Positions 53,641-64,000 of a stretch of 64,000 nt of DNA are shown here, piece by piece. The position numbers were made by a program, and so were the translations under genes. The stretch spans positions 1,550,001 through 1,614,000 of the forward strand of contig NZ_CP049870.1 in the NCBI RefSeq assembly GCF_011301715.1, read 5' to 3'. The notes under the pieces are model-generated. The model saw only the letters and a program-made list of their open reading frames with translations, was not told the origin of the DNA and searched no databases. The first letter of the stretch is position 1. Every line of letters starts with the position of its first letter. This stretch comes from Sphingomonas sp. HDW15A (GTDB taxonomy: Bacteria > Pseudomonadota > Alphaproteobacteria > Sphingomonadales > Sphingomonadaceae).

Positions 53641-54339
53641 ATGGCAAAGCTGACCAAGAAGCAAAAGGCACAGGCCGGAAAGGTCGAAGCCGACAAACAT
53701 TATGGCGTCGATGAGGCGATCAGCCTCGTCAAGTCGCTCGCCACCGCCAAGTTCGACGAGACCGTCGAAGTCGCCATGAATCTCGGCGTCGATCCGCGCC
53801 ACGCCGACCAGATGGTCCGCGGCGTCGTCAACCTTCCGAAGGGCACCGGCAAGACCGTCAAGGTTGCCGTGTTCGCCAAGGGCGCCAAGGCCGACGAAGC
53901 CAAGGCCGCGGGCGCCGATATGGTCGGTGCCGAGGATTTGATGGAAGCCATGCAGGGCGGCGACACCAACTATGACCGGGTCATCGCCACTCCGGACATG
54001 ATGGGCGTTGTCGGCCGTCTCGGTAAGGTGCTTGGCCCCAAGGGCCTGATGCCGAACCCGAAACTCGGTACCGTCACCATGGACGTCACCAAGGCTGTCA
54101 CGGACGCCAAGGCCGGCCAGATCGAATTCCGGGTCGAGAAGGCGGGCATCATCCACGCCGGGATCGGCAAGGCGAGCTTCGCCGAGGCGGACCTCAAGGC
54201 CAATTTCGATGCGTTTGTGGACGCCATCGTCAAGGCCAAGCCGGCCGGCGCCAAGGGAAAATTCGTGAAGAAGATTGCCGTCAGCTCCTCGATGGGCCCG
54301 GGCGTCAAGATCGATACGACCGAGGTGGCCGGCGCCTAA
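53641..54339 (+). CDS. rplA: 50S ribosomal protein L1
   Basis: The 232-residue product has [20 protein letters not shown] and the RNA-binding [17 protein letters not shown] signature. It lies 3 bp after rplK. A strong terminator follows. L1 often represses its own operon by binding the leader; no leader site was checked. Confidence 0.97.
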   Translation: MAKLTKKQKAQAGKVEADKHYGVDEAISLVKSLATAKFDETVEVAMNLGVDPRHADQMVRGVVNLPKGTGKTVKVAVFAKGAKADEAKAAGADMVGAEDLMEAMQGGDTNYDRVIATPDMMGVVGRLGKVLGPKGLMPNPKLGTVTMDVTKAVTDAKAGQIEFRVEKAGIIHAGIGKASFAEADLKANFDAFVDAIVKAKPAGAKGKFVKKIAVSSSMGPGVKIDTTEVAGA

Positions 54340-54363
54340 GCGTCGCGCTCTCGAGAATTGAAG

Positions 54364-54394
54364 AAGGCCGGGGCGAAATCCCCGGCCTTTTTTT
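54364..54394 (+). terminator. Rho-independent terminator after rplA
   Basis: AAGGCCGGGG pairs with CCCCGGCCTT around CGAAAT (54364-54389), followed by a T-run. It separates rplKA from the polyphosphate block. Confidence 0.9.
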
Positions 54395-54437
54395 GTGCAT
54401 CGTCTCCCGCTAGCTTGAACGCCTAGGGGAACAGCCA

Positions 54438-55262
54438 ATGAGCGGAAAGACCGTTCTCAGCCGCGAACGATATGAGCAGCTTCTAAAGCCGCTCACTCGC
54501 GAACTCAGCGACGCCGCGCGATGGATCCAGGAAACCGGCCAGCGCGTGGTAATCGTCTTCGAAGGGCGGGACACGGCCGGCAAGGGCGGCTCGATCGACA
54601 TGATCAGCCAGAACATCAACCCGCGTCACTGCAGGGTGATCGCACTGTCCGCTCCGACCCCGACGGAGCAAGGGCAATGGTATTTCCAGCGCTACATGAA
54701 GCACCTGCCGTCGCGCGGCGAGCTCGTGCTGTTCGACCGCAGCTGGTACAACCGCGCCGGCGTCGAGCGGGTAATGGGCTTCTGCACCCAGAAGCAGGCC
54801 GAGGATTTCCTGGAGACGACTCCCGAATTTGAAAAGCACCTCGTCGATGACGGCATCCTGCTGTTCAAATATTGGCTTTGCGTTGACCAGGAGCGACAGG
54901 AAGAGCGCTTTCACAACCGGCTAATGAATCCGCGGCGGCGCTGGAAGCTATCGCCGATCGATATCGAATCCCGTAACCGCTACGAGGATTACACGATCGC
55001 CCGGGAGCGGATGCTGAAGGCGACCCATACCGCCTGGGCCCCTTGGACGCTGGTCGATTTCAACGATCAGCCGGTCGGTAGATTGACGCTGCTTCGGCAT
55101 TTTCTCGATGTGCTGCCCGACACCAGGCTGCCCGTGACGGACATTCCCTGGCCGCCCCTTTCCCACCCGCCGCTAAAGGAACGCTACGGCGTGATCGAGC
55201 CGATATCAGCTTACCCCGTTGGCGACGAAGGAAGCGCGCACTTGGCGTCCGGCAGCGATTGA
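54438..55262 (+). CDS. ppk2: Polyphosphate kinase 2 family protein
   Basis: The 274-residue product has the Walker A-like EGRDTAGKGGSIDMI, then LFDRSWYNRAGVERVMGFC (Walker B/lid). This is PPK2, which uses polyphosphate to phosphorylate nucleoside diphosphates or monophosphates. It is single-domain, class unspecified. It begins the block inserted between rplA and rplJ. Confidence 0.93.
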   Translation: MSGKTVLSRERYEQLLKPLTRELSDAARWIQETGQRVVIVFEGRDTAGKGGSIDMISQNINPRHCRVIALSAPTPTEQGQWYFQRYMKHLPSRGELVLFDRSWYNRAGVERVMGFCTQKQAEDFLETTPEFEKHLVDDGILLFKYWLCVDQERQEERFHNRLMNPRRRWKLSPIDIESRNRYEDYTIARERMLKATHTAWAPWTLVDFNDQPVGRLTLLRHFLDVLPDTRLPVTDIPWPPLSHPPLKERYGVIEPISAYPVGDEGSAHLASGSD

Positions 55263-55298
55263 CCTAGCATCGGCGCACGCGATCAAGGGGGCTTGAAG

Positions 55299-55427
55299 AT
55301 GCGCGCTACCAGTCTCGTCGTTAAGCTGACGGTTTATTATCTCATCATCCTGGGCGGCATGTACGTGCTGCTCTCCGCTTATCCTGACTTGCGGCACTAT
55401 CTTCCCGTCGGGGCGCCCAAGATTTGA
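55299..55427 (+). CDS. Small membrane protein upstream of DUF4956
   Basis: A 42-residue frame from ATG 55299 with AAGGGGG about 6 bp upstream. It starts MRATSLVVKLTVYYLIILGG and has one hydrophobic helix. The stop overlaps the TTG start of the DUF4956 gene (TTGA), so they should be made together. Possibly a small partner subunit of the DUF4956 protein. Confidence 0.55.
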   Translation: MRATSLVVKLTVYYLIILGGMYVLLSAYPDLRHYLPVGAPKI

Positions 55428-55981
55428 TCAGCGCAAGCGAAGGCAAAAGCGCGCTCGAAGCGGCCTCGAAGGGCGATCCCGAGGTCAAGAATCTCGGACA
55501 GAGCCTTGGTTGGCTGTCCGTTGCTATCATGGGTGCTCTGCTAACCTCGCTACCCGTCAGTTGGGTCTACATGGCCACCCGTAGCGGAGAGGAATATGAC
55601 CAGTCGCTAATCAGCTCCATCCTGATCCTTCCGCTGGTTGTCACCTCGATCGTCATCGTGGTTCAGAACAGTCTCGCTCTGGCCTTCGCCCTAGGCGGGA
55701 TCGCCGGGGCGGTGCGATTCAAGAACAGCCTCAAGAGCTCCGGCGACGCGCTCTATATACTGCTGTCGGTCGGGGTCGGCCTCGCTTCAGGCATTGGCGC
55801 GGTGGAGCTGGCTTTCGTGATGGCGCTCTTCTTCAACTATTGCATCGTGCTGCTGTGGGTCAGCGAATATGGCGAGCGAGCGGGGATGAAGCGGTTCATG
55901 AGCGACTTCCGCCCGGAGACCAACCCCGACCCCGTCCCTGCGGCGCCTCCGGCCGCGACGACAGAGCCGCCCAAGACCTAG
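55424..55981 (+). CDS. DUF4956 multi-pass membrane protein
   Basis: The 185-residue product has about four transmembrane helices and the SLALAFALGGIAGAVRFKN signature of DUF4956. Genes of this family are often near polyphosphate-polymerase (VTC) and CotH-kinase genes, to my recollection. Here ppk2 lies upstream and a CotH-like gene lies convergent with it. The TTG start at 55424 is inferred from coupling. Confidence 0.8.
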   Translation: MISASEGKSALEAASKGDPEVKNLGQSLGWLSVAIMGALLTSLPVSWVYMATRSGEEYDQSLISSILILPLVVTSIVIVVQNSLALAFALGGIAGAVRFKNSLKSSGDALYILLSVGVGLASGIGAVELAFVMALFFNYCIVLLWVSEYGERAGMKRFMSDFRPETNPDPVPAAPPAATTEPPKT

Positions 55982-57017
55982 CCGAGGCAAGTCCCGAGCA
56001 TCCTCTTGTCGGCCTGCTGGTCGGTGGCGATGTCGCTGAAAAAACCGCCCAGGAAGCCGATCGCGCGGTCCCGTGCGGTTGGGTCCAGGCCGGGTACGGA
56101 TGAAAGGATCTGCGGCACTGCGGCCTGCTGCGCCCGAAATTGCGGGTAGAGCGCCCGGGCTTCCGCATTGTGCCGGCAAAGACCGCGATAGCGGCGCTGG
56201 CGAACGTTGCTGACGTTCACGGCCGAAGGCGGTGTCGCGTAGGGCGCGTTGACCATTCCGGAAAAATCGAAGTCGTAGGGCACGGGAATCACCTGGGGCG
56301 ATGATGCGCCCGCCGGGGCGATGGGACGGCTGTTATGACAGCAACTGTCTCCCGGTGGTCCCGCCTGCATCGCCCAGTCGAGGTTGGAGATCATATATTG
56401 GAAGATGGCAAACCGCGCCGCGTCGGTCGGCGACAGCCGCGACACGGGGAAGCGCTCACCCATCCTGGCCTCGGTCATTCCGTTTCGTTTCGCGACATCG
56501 TCGATGTCCTCGATGAAAAAGCCGTAGCGCGTGGTGATCGGCTGGCCCGCACTGTCGCGATATTCGATCTGCGCCAGGCGAGCGCGAAAGCTGAGCGGCG
56601 TCAGATTGTTGTAGAGGCGGTAGGCCGCATATTCGAGAAGAAGGTAATTCTGGAAGTTCTCGGCCGCTCGACAGTGGCTGACCAGCTTCAATCGCCGCTG
56701 CCCCGCGAAAACCGAATCGGCTGGCGGGGGCTGGTTGAAGGTTACCCGCAGCGGCGGAAACTGGCAGACATCGCGCTGCCGACGCGTGATCCCGCGCGGC
56801 TCCAGCAGGATCGGCAAGCTGTCGGCGCTGCCGGCAATCGCCAGCGTTCCAGGCCGGCCTTCGCGGCTATTCGGCCCGCCCTTGGCGATCTGGTCGACCC
56901 CTCCGCTAATTGTCAGGCGCAGCGGCTCGTCGCTTGCGAACAAGGGCTTGGCGGGATCTGGGCAAGAGCCGCCATGGGGAATGCCGCCAGCGCGGCGATG
57001 CAAAGCCGGAAGATCAT
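55978..57017 (-). pseudogene. CotH-like (spore-coat-kinase fold) exported protein with a one-base frameshift after the signal peptide
   Basis: ATG 57017 has AGGAG 6 bases upstream and overlaps the metallophosphoesterase stop (ATGA). It starts a signal peptide (MIFRLCIAALAAFPMAALA). The frame is lost at a CCC (56960-56962 on the plus strand as GGG); one added C gives ALAPDPAKPLF and a long homologous frame: GQRRLKLVSHC, LLLEYAAYRLYN, YGFFIEDIDD and IPVPYDFDFSG. The order and D-F-D motif resemble CotH kinases. The restored length is 346 residues. Real or error is undecided. Confidence 0.7.
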
Positions 57018-58021
57018 GGCGAGCTCCTGGTCGTGACATTCGGAATGACTTTATCGCCGACAATCTCGACCCAGCCGAGGACGCCGCCATAGGCGCGTGA
57101 AATGCCGGTATCGATCCGCACCAGCTGGCCGTCGAAATCGATCACGACCCCCTTGAGCGACGGCGTGTGCCCGATCACCAGACGCTTCGCGCCATAGGCC
57201 TTGAGGGCGACGGCCAGCTCGTTGGCGGCGGTCGGCCTGCCGCCGGCGCCGGTGCCGGTCACGAGGCCCCGATACCAAAGGGGGCCGAACTCGTCGTTGA
57301 TGATCGCCGATCGATCGGTGGTGGCGGATTCGAGGGCGGCGCGCGCACGGCGATTGACCTCGCCGATCGGCACCAGCGCGTAGTTCGCGCTAATCCCGCC
57401 ATGCGCGAACAATGTGTTTCCGACCTTGACGACGGCGGGCAGCGACGCCGCCCACTTGCCAAGCTCGCCATTGGGTGCCCAGGCCGTATTATGCTCCACC
57501 TTGCCGAGCGGCGTTTCGGCGATCCACAATGCCTTGATTGCGGCCGGACTCAGCGAGGCGTCTTTAGTGCGGAAGTAGGTTTCGATCGCCGCCTTGTTCG
57601 CTTCGTAGGCCAGCTCGCGCCGGCGCTGGCTCTGACGGTCCGCAAAGGCGGCATATTCCCCCGCGTGGACGTAGCGCAGGTCGCCAGTGACCTGCATCGC
57701 CTCGTGATTGCCGAGAACGACTATGACGTTCCCGCCTGCCCCGCGCGCTTGCCGCTGGAGCTGTTGCAGGTGACGGATGATCTTGAGGCTGTCGGGCCCG
57801 CGGTCGGTGATGTCGCCAGTCTGGACAAGGATCGTCTTACCGCCTGTCCAGCGCAGGTTTGGCCCGATCAGCCGGGCTGCCTTGGCGATATCGATCCAGG
57901 CGGCATAGTCGCCGTGAAGATCTCCGACGGCGACGATTCTCGGGGGTGTGGGCTGGCTCACCGCCGCCACGGACAGCGAAGCCGTTAGTGCCGCCAAGAC
58001 CATCAACAGGCGCCGGACCAT
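57014..58021 (-). CDS. Metallophosphoesterase, exported
   Basis: The 335-residue product has a signal peptide (LLMVLAALTASLSVAAVS) and the calcineurin-like motifs VAVGDLHGDYAAW, VQTGDITDRGPDSL, VLGNHEAMQ and VIGHTPS. It would hydrolyse phosphoesters in the periplasm. It is coupled (ATGA) to the CotH-like gene. ATG 58021 has GGGGAGGG upstream. Confidence 0.9.
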   Translation of the reverse strand: MVRRLLMVLAALTASLSVAAVSQPTPPRIVAVGDLHGDYAAWIDIAKAARLIGPNLRWTGGKTILVQTGDITDRGPDSLKIIRHLQQLQRQARGAGGNVIVVLGNHEAMQVTGDLRYVHAGEYAAFADRQSQRRRELAYEANKAAIETYFRTKDASLSPAAIKALWIAETPLGKVEHNTAWAPNGELGKWAASLPAVVKVGNTLFAHGGISANYALVPIGEVNRRARAALESATTDRSAIINDEFGPLWYRGLVTGTGAGGRPTAANELAVALKAYGAKRLVIGHTPSLKGVVIDFDGQLVRIDTGISRAYGGVLGWVEIVGDKVIPNVTTRSSP

Positions 58022-58416
58022 CCACCCTCCCCGCATATGGGACGGTGATGGGGCGCCGGACAGCAACTTTTGTCAAGTTGCCGCTTGCGACGTAGTTTGG
58101 AGCGGAGCCATCTCACGGCGGCGGCAACCGGCCAACGCATTGACTTCACGGCATCAACGTTTATAGGCGCGCTGGTCTTCCCCTCGGGATGACACTCGTC
58201 CGAGACAGTCGCTGAGGGTTTCCCTCTTAATCTGCGGCCTAGACGGGGACAGGAATTCTTGTCGGAGCGCGTGTTCGCTCCGGTCGTGCGGCGGTTCAAC
58301 CGCCGCCTTGATCCAGCCCCCACGGACATCAGACGCTGCGCGGTGGCTTTGCCGATGCGCGGCTATTTTGGGTCCCCGTCGAGGTTCCGGCTTCGATGGG
58401 ATTTATGGAGTATGGC
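58022..58416 (+). promoter_or_regulatory. Leader/upstream region of rplJL with two hairpins
   Basis: 395 bp without a gene. Two consecutive inverted repeats at 58263-58282 (CGGAGCG/CGCTCCG) and 58288-58306 (GCGGCGGTT/AACCGCCGC) lie 110 bp before the rplJ ATG. They could be part of the L10-binding leader that autoregulates rplJL in many bacteria. No conserved L10 element was confirmed. Confidence 0.4.
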
Positions 58417-58923
58417 ATGGATCGTTCGCAAAAAGCCGATCTGGTTGCCGAGCTGAAGAACGTCTTCGCCGAGACGGGCGTTGTGGTGATTACCCGCAAC
58501 CTCGGCCTCTCGGTCGCGCAGTCCTCGGACCTGCGCGCGAAGATGCGCGACGCCGGCGCCCAGTTCAAGGTTGCGAAGAACCGGCTTGCCAAGATCGCCC
58601 TCGAAGGGTCGACGTACAGCCCGCTCAGCGAGTTCCTTGTGGGACCGACTGCGCTGGCGACCTCGTCCGACCCGGTCGCGGCCGCCAAGGTGGCGGTCGA
58701 GTTCGCCAAGACGAACGACAAGTTCGAAATCGTCGGCGGCGCGATGGGCGAGACGATGCTCGACGTGAACGGGGTGAAGGCGCTCGCCGAACTTCCGTCG
58801 CTCGACGAGCTTCGCGGCAAGCTTGTGGGCCTCATCCAGGCGCCGGCGACGAAGATCGCCCGCATCGCGATGGAGCCGGGTGGCCAGCTGGCGCGCATTT
58901 TCGCCGCCAAGGCCGCAGCCTGA
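58417..58923 (+). CDS. rplJ: 50S ribosomal protein L10
   Basis: The 168-residue product begins [19 protein letters not shown] and has [14 protein letters not shown] and [15 protein letters not shown]. It anchors the L7/L12 stalk. ATG 58417 is chosen because GGAG lies about 7 bases upstream. Confidence 0.96.
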   Translation: MDRSQKADLVAELKNVFAETGVVVITRNLGLSVAQSSDLRAKMRDAGAQFKVAKNRLAKIALEGSTYSPLSEFLVGPTALATSSDPVAAAKVAVEFAKTNDKFEIVGGAMGETMLDVNGVKALAELPSLDELRGKLVGLIQAPATKIARIAMEPGGQLARIFAAKAAA

Positions 58924-58985
58924 ACATTCGATTGAACTGAACCGCACGACAACTTTGGGCCATGTGGCCCCATTGGAGATTTAAA

Positions 58986-59363
58986 ATGGCTGACCTGAAC
59001 AAGATCGTTGATGACCTGTCGGCGCTGACCGTCCTCGAGGCGGCTGAGCTGGCCAAGCTGCTCGAAGAGAAGTGGGGCGTTTCGGCCGCCGCTGCCGTCG
59101 CCGTCGCTGGCCCGGCCGCTGGTGGCGCCGCTGCGCCGGCTGCCGAGGAGCAGACCGAGTTCGACGTGATCCTCACCGGCGACGGTGGCAAGAAGATCAA
59201 CGTCATCAAGGAAGTCCGCGCCATCACCGGCCTGGGCCTCGGCGAAGCCAAGGCGCTGGTCGAAGGCGCTCCGAAGGCGCTCAAGGAAGGCGTCAACAAG
59301 GACGAAGCCGAGAAGATCAAGAAGCAGATCGAGGAAGCCGGCGGAACCGTCGAGCTCAAGTAA
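58986..59363 (+). CDS. rplL: 50S ribosomal protein L7/L12
   Basis: The 125-residue product begins [20 protein letters not shown], has an Ala/Gly/Pro hinge and the conserved C-terminal domain [18 protein letters not shown]. It forms the flexible stalk that recruits GTPase factors. A terminator follows. Confidence 0.97.
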   Translation: MADLNKIVDDLSALTVLEAAELAKLLEEKWGVSAAAAVAVAGPAAGGAAAPAAEEQTEFDVILTGDGGKKINVIKEVRAITGLGLGEAKALVEGAPKALKEGVNKDEAEKIKKQIEEAGGTVELK

Positions 59364-59410
59364 GCTTCGAATACGAATTTCGTCGGTGTCTTGAAGCGCC
59401 GGCGGATGGG

Positions 59411-59441
59411 AAGGGCGGCCTCGCAAGGGGTCGCCCTTTTT
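59411..59441 (+). terminator. Rho-independent terminator after rplL
   Basis: GGGCGGCC/GGTCGCCC (59413-59435) followed by five T residues. It ends the rplJL transcript ahead of rpoB. Confidence 0.85.
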
Positions 59442-59494
59442 CCTTGTGGCCGTCCCCGGCGGCAGCATTGACGCTGATGCCCGCAAGGCTGCAA

Positions 59495-60481
59495 ATGGCC
59501 GCCATGAAGCTGGACGAGCCCTTCTACCGATTGCCGATAAGATTCGACGCAGAGACCCTCGCCGAGGAAGTCCGAGCGCTTCCGGCCGAGGCCTGGGTTC
59601 CCCATCCGCAGAACTTCGAGGGCAACGACTATGTGCCGCTCGTCACGCCTTCAGGGATGATCACCAACGGGTTTGCCGGCCCGATGGCAGCGACCAGATT
59701 CCTGGAAATGTGCCCGTACATGACCGAGGTAATGGCCACGCTCGGCTGCGTCTGGGGCCGGACAAGGCTGATGGGTCTCGTTCCCGGAGCGACCGTGCCT
59801 CCCCACGTCGACACGAATTATTACTGGCGCACCCACGTCCGCGTTCACATCCCGATCGTCACCAACTCGGACGTCAGCTTCACCTGCGGGGAGGAAACCG
59901 TGCACATGGCGGCCGGCGAATGCTGGGTATTCGACACTTTTCGCCGTCACAACGTCGCCAACAACGGTCGCGAAAAGCGCATACACCTTGTTGCCGACAC
60001 GATCGGCGGCGAGCGCCTGTGGGACCTCGTCAACGCGGCCAAGCAACCGGGCATGAAGGAACGGCAGCCAAGCCCGGTGGCTTCTGGCTCGGTCAAGGAG
60101 CCCCTGCGGCTCGAACGGGTCAATTTTCCCGAGATCATGACTCCGTGGGAGATGCGATGCCTGTTCGACGAGCTGCTCGGCAAGGCTCCTCCAAGCGATC
60201 TGCTGAATATTGTCCGTCTTCGCCTTGAGCGTTTGACCGACAGCTGGGCCGCTGCCTGGGCCGAACACGCCGACGATGCAAGCCGGACGGGCGATTACAG
60301 CGCCCTCGTAACGTCGGCGGTACGGGACCTAAACGCGCTCGGCGCAGGCCAGATCATCTTTACCAACGGCGTTCCGTTGATGGCCGTCCTGATGAAGGCC
60401 GTGTTCGACAATGCTGTCGAAAACGAGGGCGTCCGCAAGATGAAGGCAAGTGCGCGCGCGGCTGCGGACCAGGCCGCCTAG
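59495..60481 (+). CDS. Aspartyl/asparaginyl beta-hydroxylase-like 2-oxoglutarate dioxygenase
   Basis: About 328 residues with VPPHVDTNYYWRTHVRVHIP, which holds the HxD pair of the iron site, and FDTFRRHNVANNG with the second His. The family hydroxylates Asp/Asn side chains or free small molecules using 2-oxoglutarate and Fe(II). The C-terminal half is helical and not recognised. Start ATG 59495 or 59504 is uncertain. Confidence 0.8.
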   Translation: MAAMKLDEPFYRLPIRFDAETLAEEVRALPAEAWVPHPQNFEGNDYVPLVTPSGMITNGFAGPMAATRFLEMCPYMTEVMATLGCVWGRTRLMGLVPGATVPPHVDTNYYWRTHVRVHIPIVTNSDVSFTCGEETVHMAAGECWVFDTFRRHNVANNGREKRIHLVADTIGGERLWDLVNAAKQPGMKERQPSPVASGSVKEPLRLERVNFPEIMTPWEMRCLFDELLGKAPPSDLLNIVRLRLERLTDSWAAAWAEHADDASRTGDYSALVTSAVRDLNALGAGQIIFTNGVPLMAVLMKAVFDNAVENEGVRKMKASARAAADQAA

Positions 60482-60813
60482 TCGAAGATCGATAGATCGA
60501 GCCGCTCCGACGGGCCGAACCAGATCACGTTGCTGGTGTGGTCGGCGCGGTCGTCCCCGGTCGAAGCATGCGCGAAGATCGTAAGCCCCATTCGAGCAAC
60601 GGCGAGATAGGTTGCTACTTCCCCGAAGCGGTTGGCCGGGACCGTCATCTGCACGCTGCCGCGGGGATGCGGGCCGACCGGTTTCAGGTGAAAATGCCCG
60701 ACAGCAACACCGAATCGCCTCTGCACATCGTCGGCGAGCGCCCTGGCTCGGTCGACGTCCGCAGCGTCGTAATAGATGTGGGCATGGAAATCGCGGATAA
60801 CGATATCGGCCAT
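60478..60813 (-). CDS. DOPA 4,5-dioxygenase family protein
   Basis: The 111-residue product has DFHAHIYYDAADVDRARALA, VGHFHLKPVGPHPRGSVQM and FAHASTGDDRADHTSN with the expected His residues. These proteins resemble DOPA dioxygenase and bind a metal. Role here unknown. It is convergent with the beta-hydroxylase gene, overlapping by 4 bp. ATG 60813. Confidence 0.85.
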   Translation of the reverse strand: MADIVIRDFHAHIYYDAADVDRARALADDVQRRFGVAVGHFHLKPVGPHPRGSVQMTVPANRFGEVATYLAVARMGLTIFAHASTGDDRADHTSNVIWFGPSERLDLSIFD

Positions 60814-61116
60814 CTGAAAACTCCTTCGCCAACGAGATGGCGGCCCTGCTGGAACGATCAAGGCGGAACATCATTGTAACCGGGCCGAACTGCGCCCTGC
60901 CCTCTTGCGCGGTATAGGATTCGCGCTATATCGGTTTCATCCAGACATAACGGCTCCGCCGCACGGCTTCGTGCGCCCGGGGCTTTTCCTGTCTCCGCCG
61001 GGACACGGACCGAACAAGCGCACCGGTCCGAACGTATGGCGGAGAATTCCCAGGAGCCGCGCCGCATTTAACTTGGGCCGCGTACCCTCACGCGTGCCCG
61101 AAGCGCAGGGAAACCC
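60814..61116 (+). promoter_or_regulatory. rpoB upstream region (303 bp)
   Basis: No gene seen. TTGCGC (60905-60910) and TATATC (60927-60932) with a 16-bp spacer form a weak sigma70-like promoter. A hairpin CGCACG-GCTT-CGTGCG follows at 60960-60975. This probably holds the rpoBC promoter. Confidence 0.35.

Positions 61117-64000
<2,884 letters not shown>

Overview
The window reads as chromosome of a high-GC alphaproteobacterium, most likely a sphingomonad (Sphingomonadaceae/Sphingosinicellaceae). The support is gene content and order: cmk, rpsA and ihfB in one direction; accB, accC, arsC-like, aat, DUF2155 and NDUFA12 in a row; DUF1476 (F-ATPase inhibitor zeta family) next to BolA and GrxD; and many ATGA/GTGA stop-start overlaps. 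No phage, transposase, CRISPR array or rRNA gene was seen. Genus and species cannot be fixed from sequence inspection alone.

Layout. 1-5.4 kb: ihfB (partial), rpsA and cmk on the minus strand, with a block of very small genes and a cold-shock gene between rpsA and cmk, then a TIGR02300 zinc-ribbon-like gene and tRNA-Ala(GGC). 5.6-15.3 kb: an orphan Flp pilin, a bifunctional penicillin-binding protein broken by a one-base frameshift, a lipoprotein solute-binding protein, DUF4112, a DsbA-like thioredoxin with an S9 peptidase, a DUF885 peptidase and a beta-barrel protein. 15.4-21.7 kb: nadA, DUF4230 and an MBL hydrolase, then two tandem BlaI/M56-peptidase pairs, each behind its own palindromic operator. 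21.7-30.5 kb: a glycosyltransferase, a candidate sigma54-driven small RNA, GrxD/BolA/DUF1476, and a long coupled operon (scoA, HAD phosphatase, scoB, aspartyl protease, lipoprotein, lactonase-like MBL enzyme, quinone oxidoreductase). 30.6-45.3 kb: aldehyde dehydrogenase, an atypical Nramp transporter, a Tyr/Gly/Gln/Asn-rich secreted protein, a ThDP enzyme, two methyltransferases, thiS/thiG, aroQ, accB/accC, aat, DUF2155, NDUFA12, DUF192, a double cold-shock protein and recX. 45.4-50.3 kb: a fatty acyl-AMP ligase, then a third BlaI/M56 pair with a secreted partner that carries the same short repeat as the M56 protein. 50.4-64 kb: tRNA-Trp, secE, nusG, rplK, rplA, rplJ, rplL and rpoB (partial). 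This translation/transcription cluster is split by a response regulator/HWE kinase, by a PPK2/DUF4956/CotH-like/metallophosphoesterase block, and by a dioxygenase pair.

The most interesting material: three BlaI/M56 signalling modules with distinct operators and non-beta-lactam sensor ends; the M56/secreted-repeat pair at 47.2-50.3 kb; the PPK2-DUF4956-CotH-like block inside the ribosomal cluster; an intergenic sigma54-type promoter followed by about 70 nt and a terminator; a 214-bp tail-to-tail coding overlap between aat and DUF2155; and a micro-operon of proteins under 80 residues. Three genes are each broken by one missing base in a G/C run. That pattern fits consensus error at least as well as real decay, so they are reported as frameshifted rather than as proven pseudogenes.
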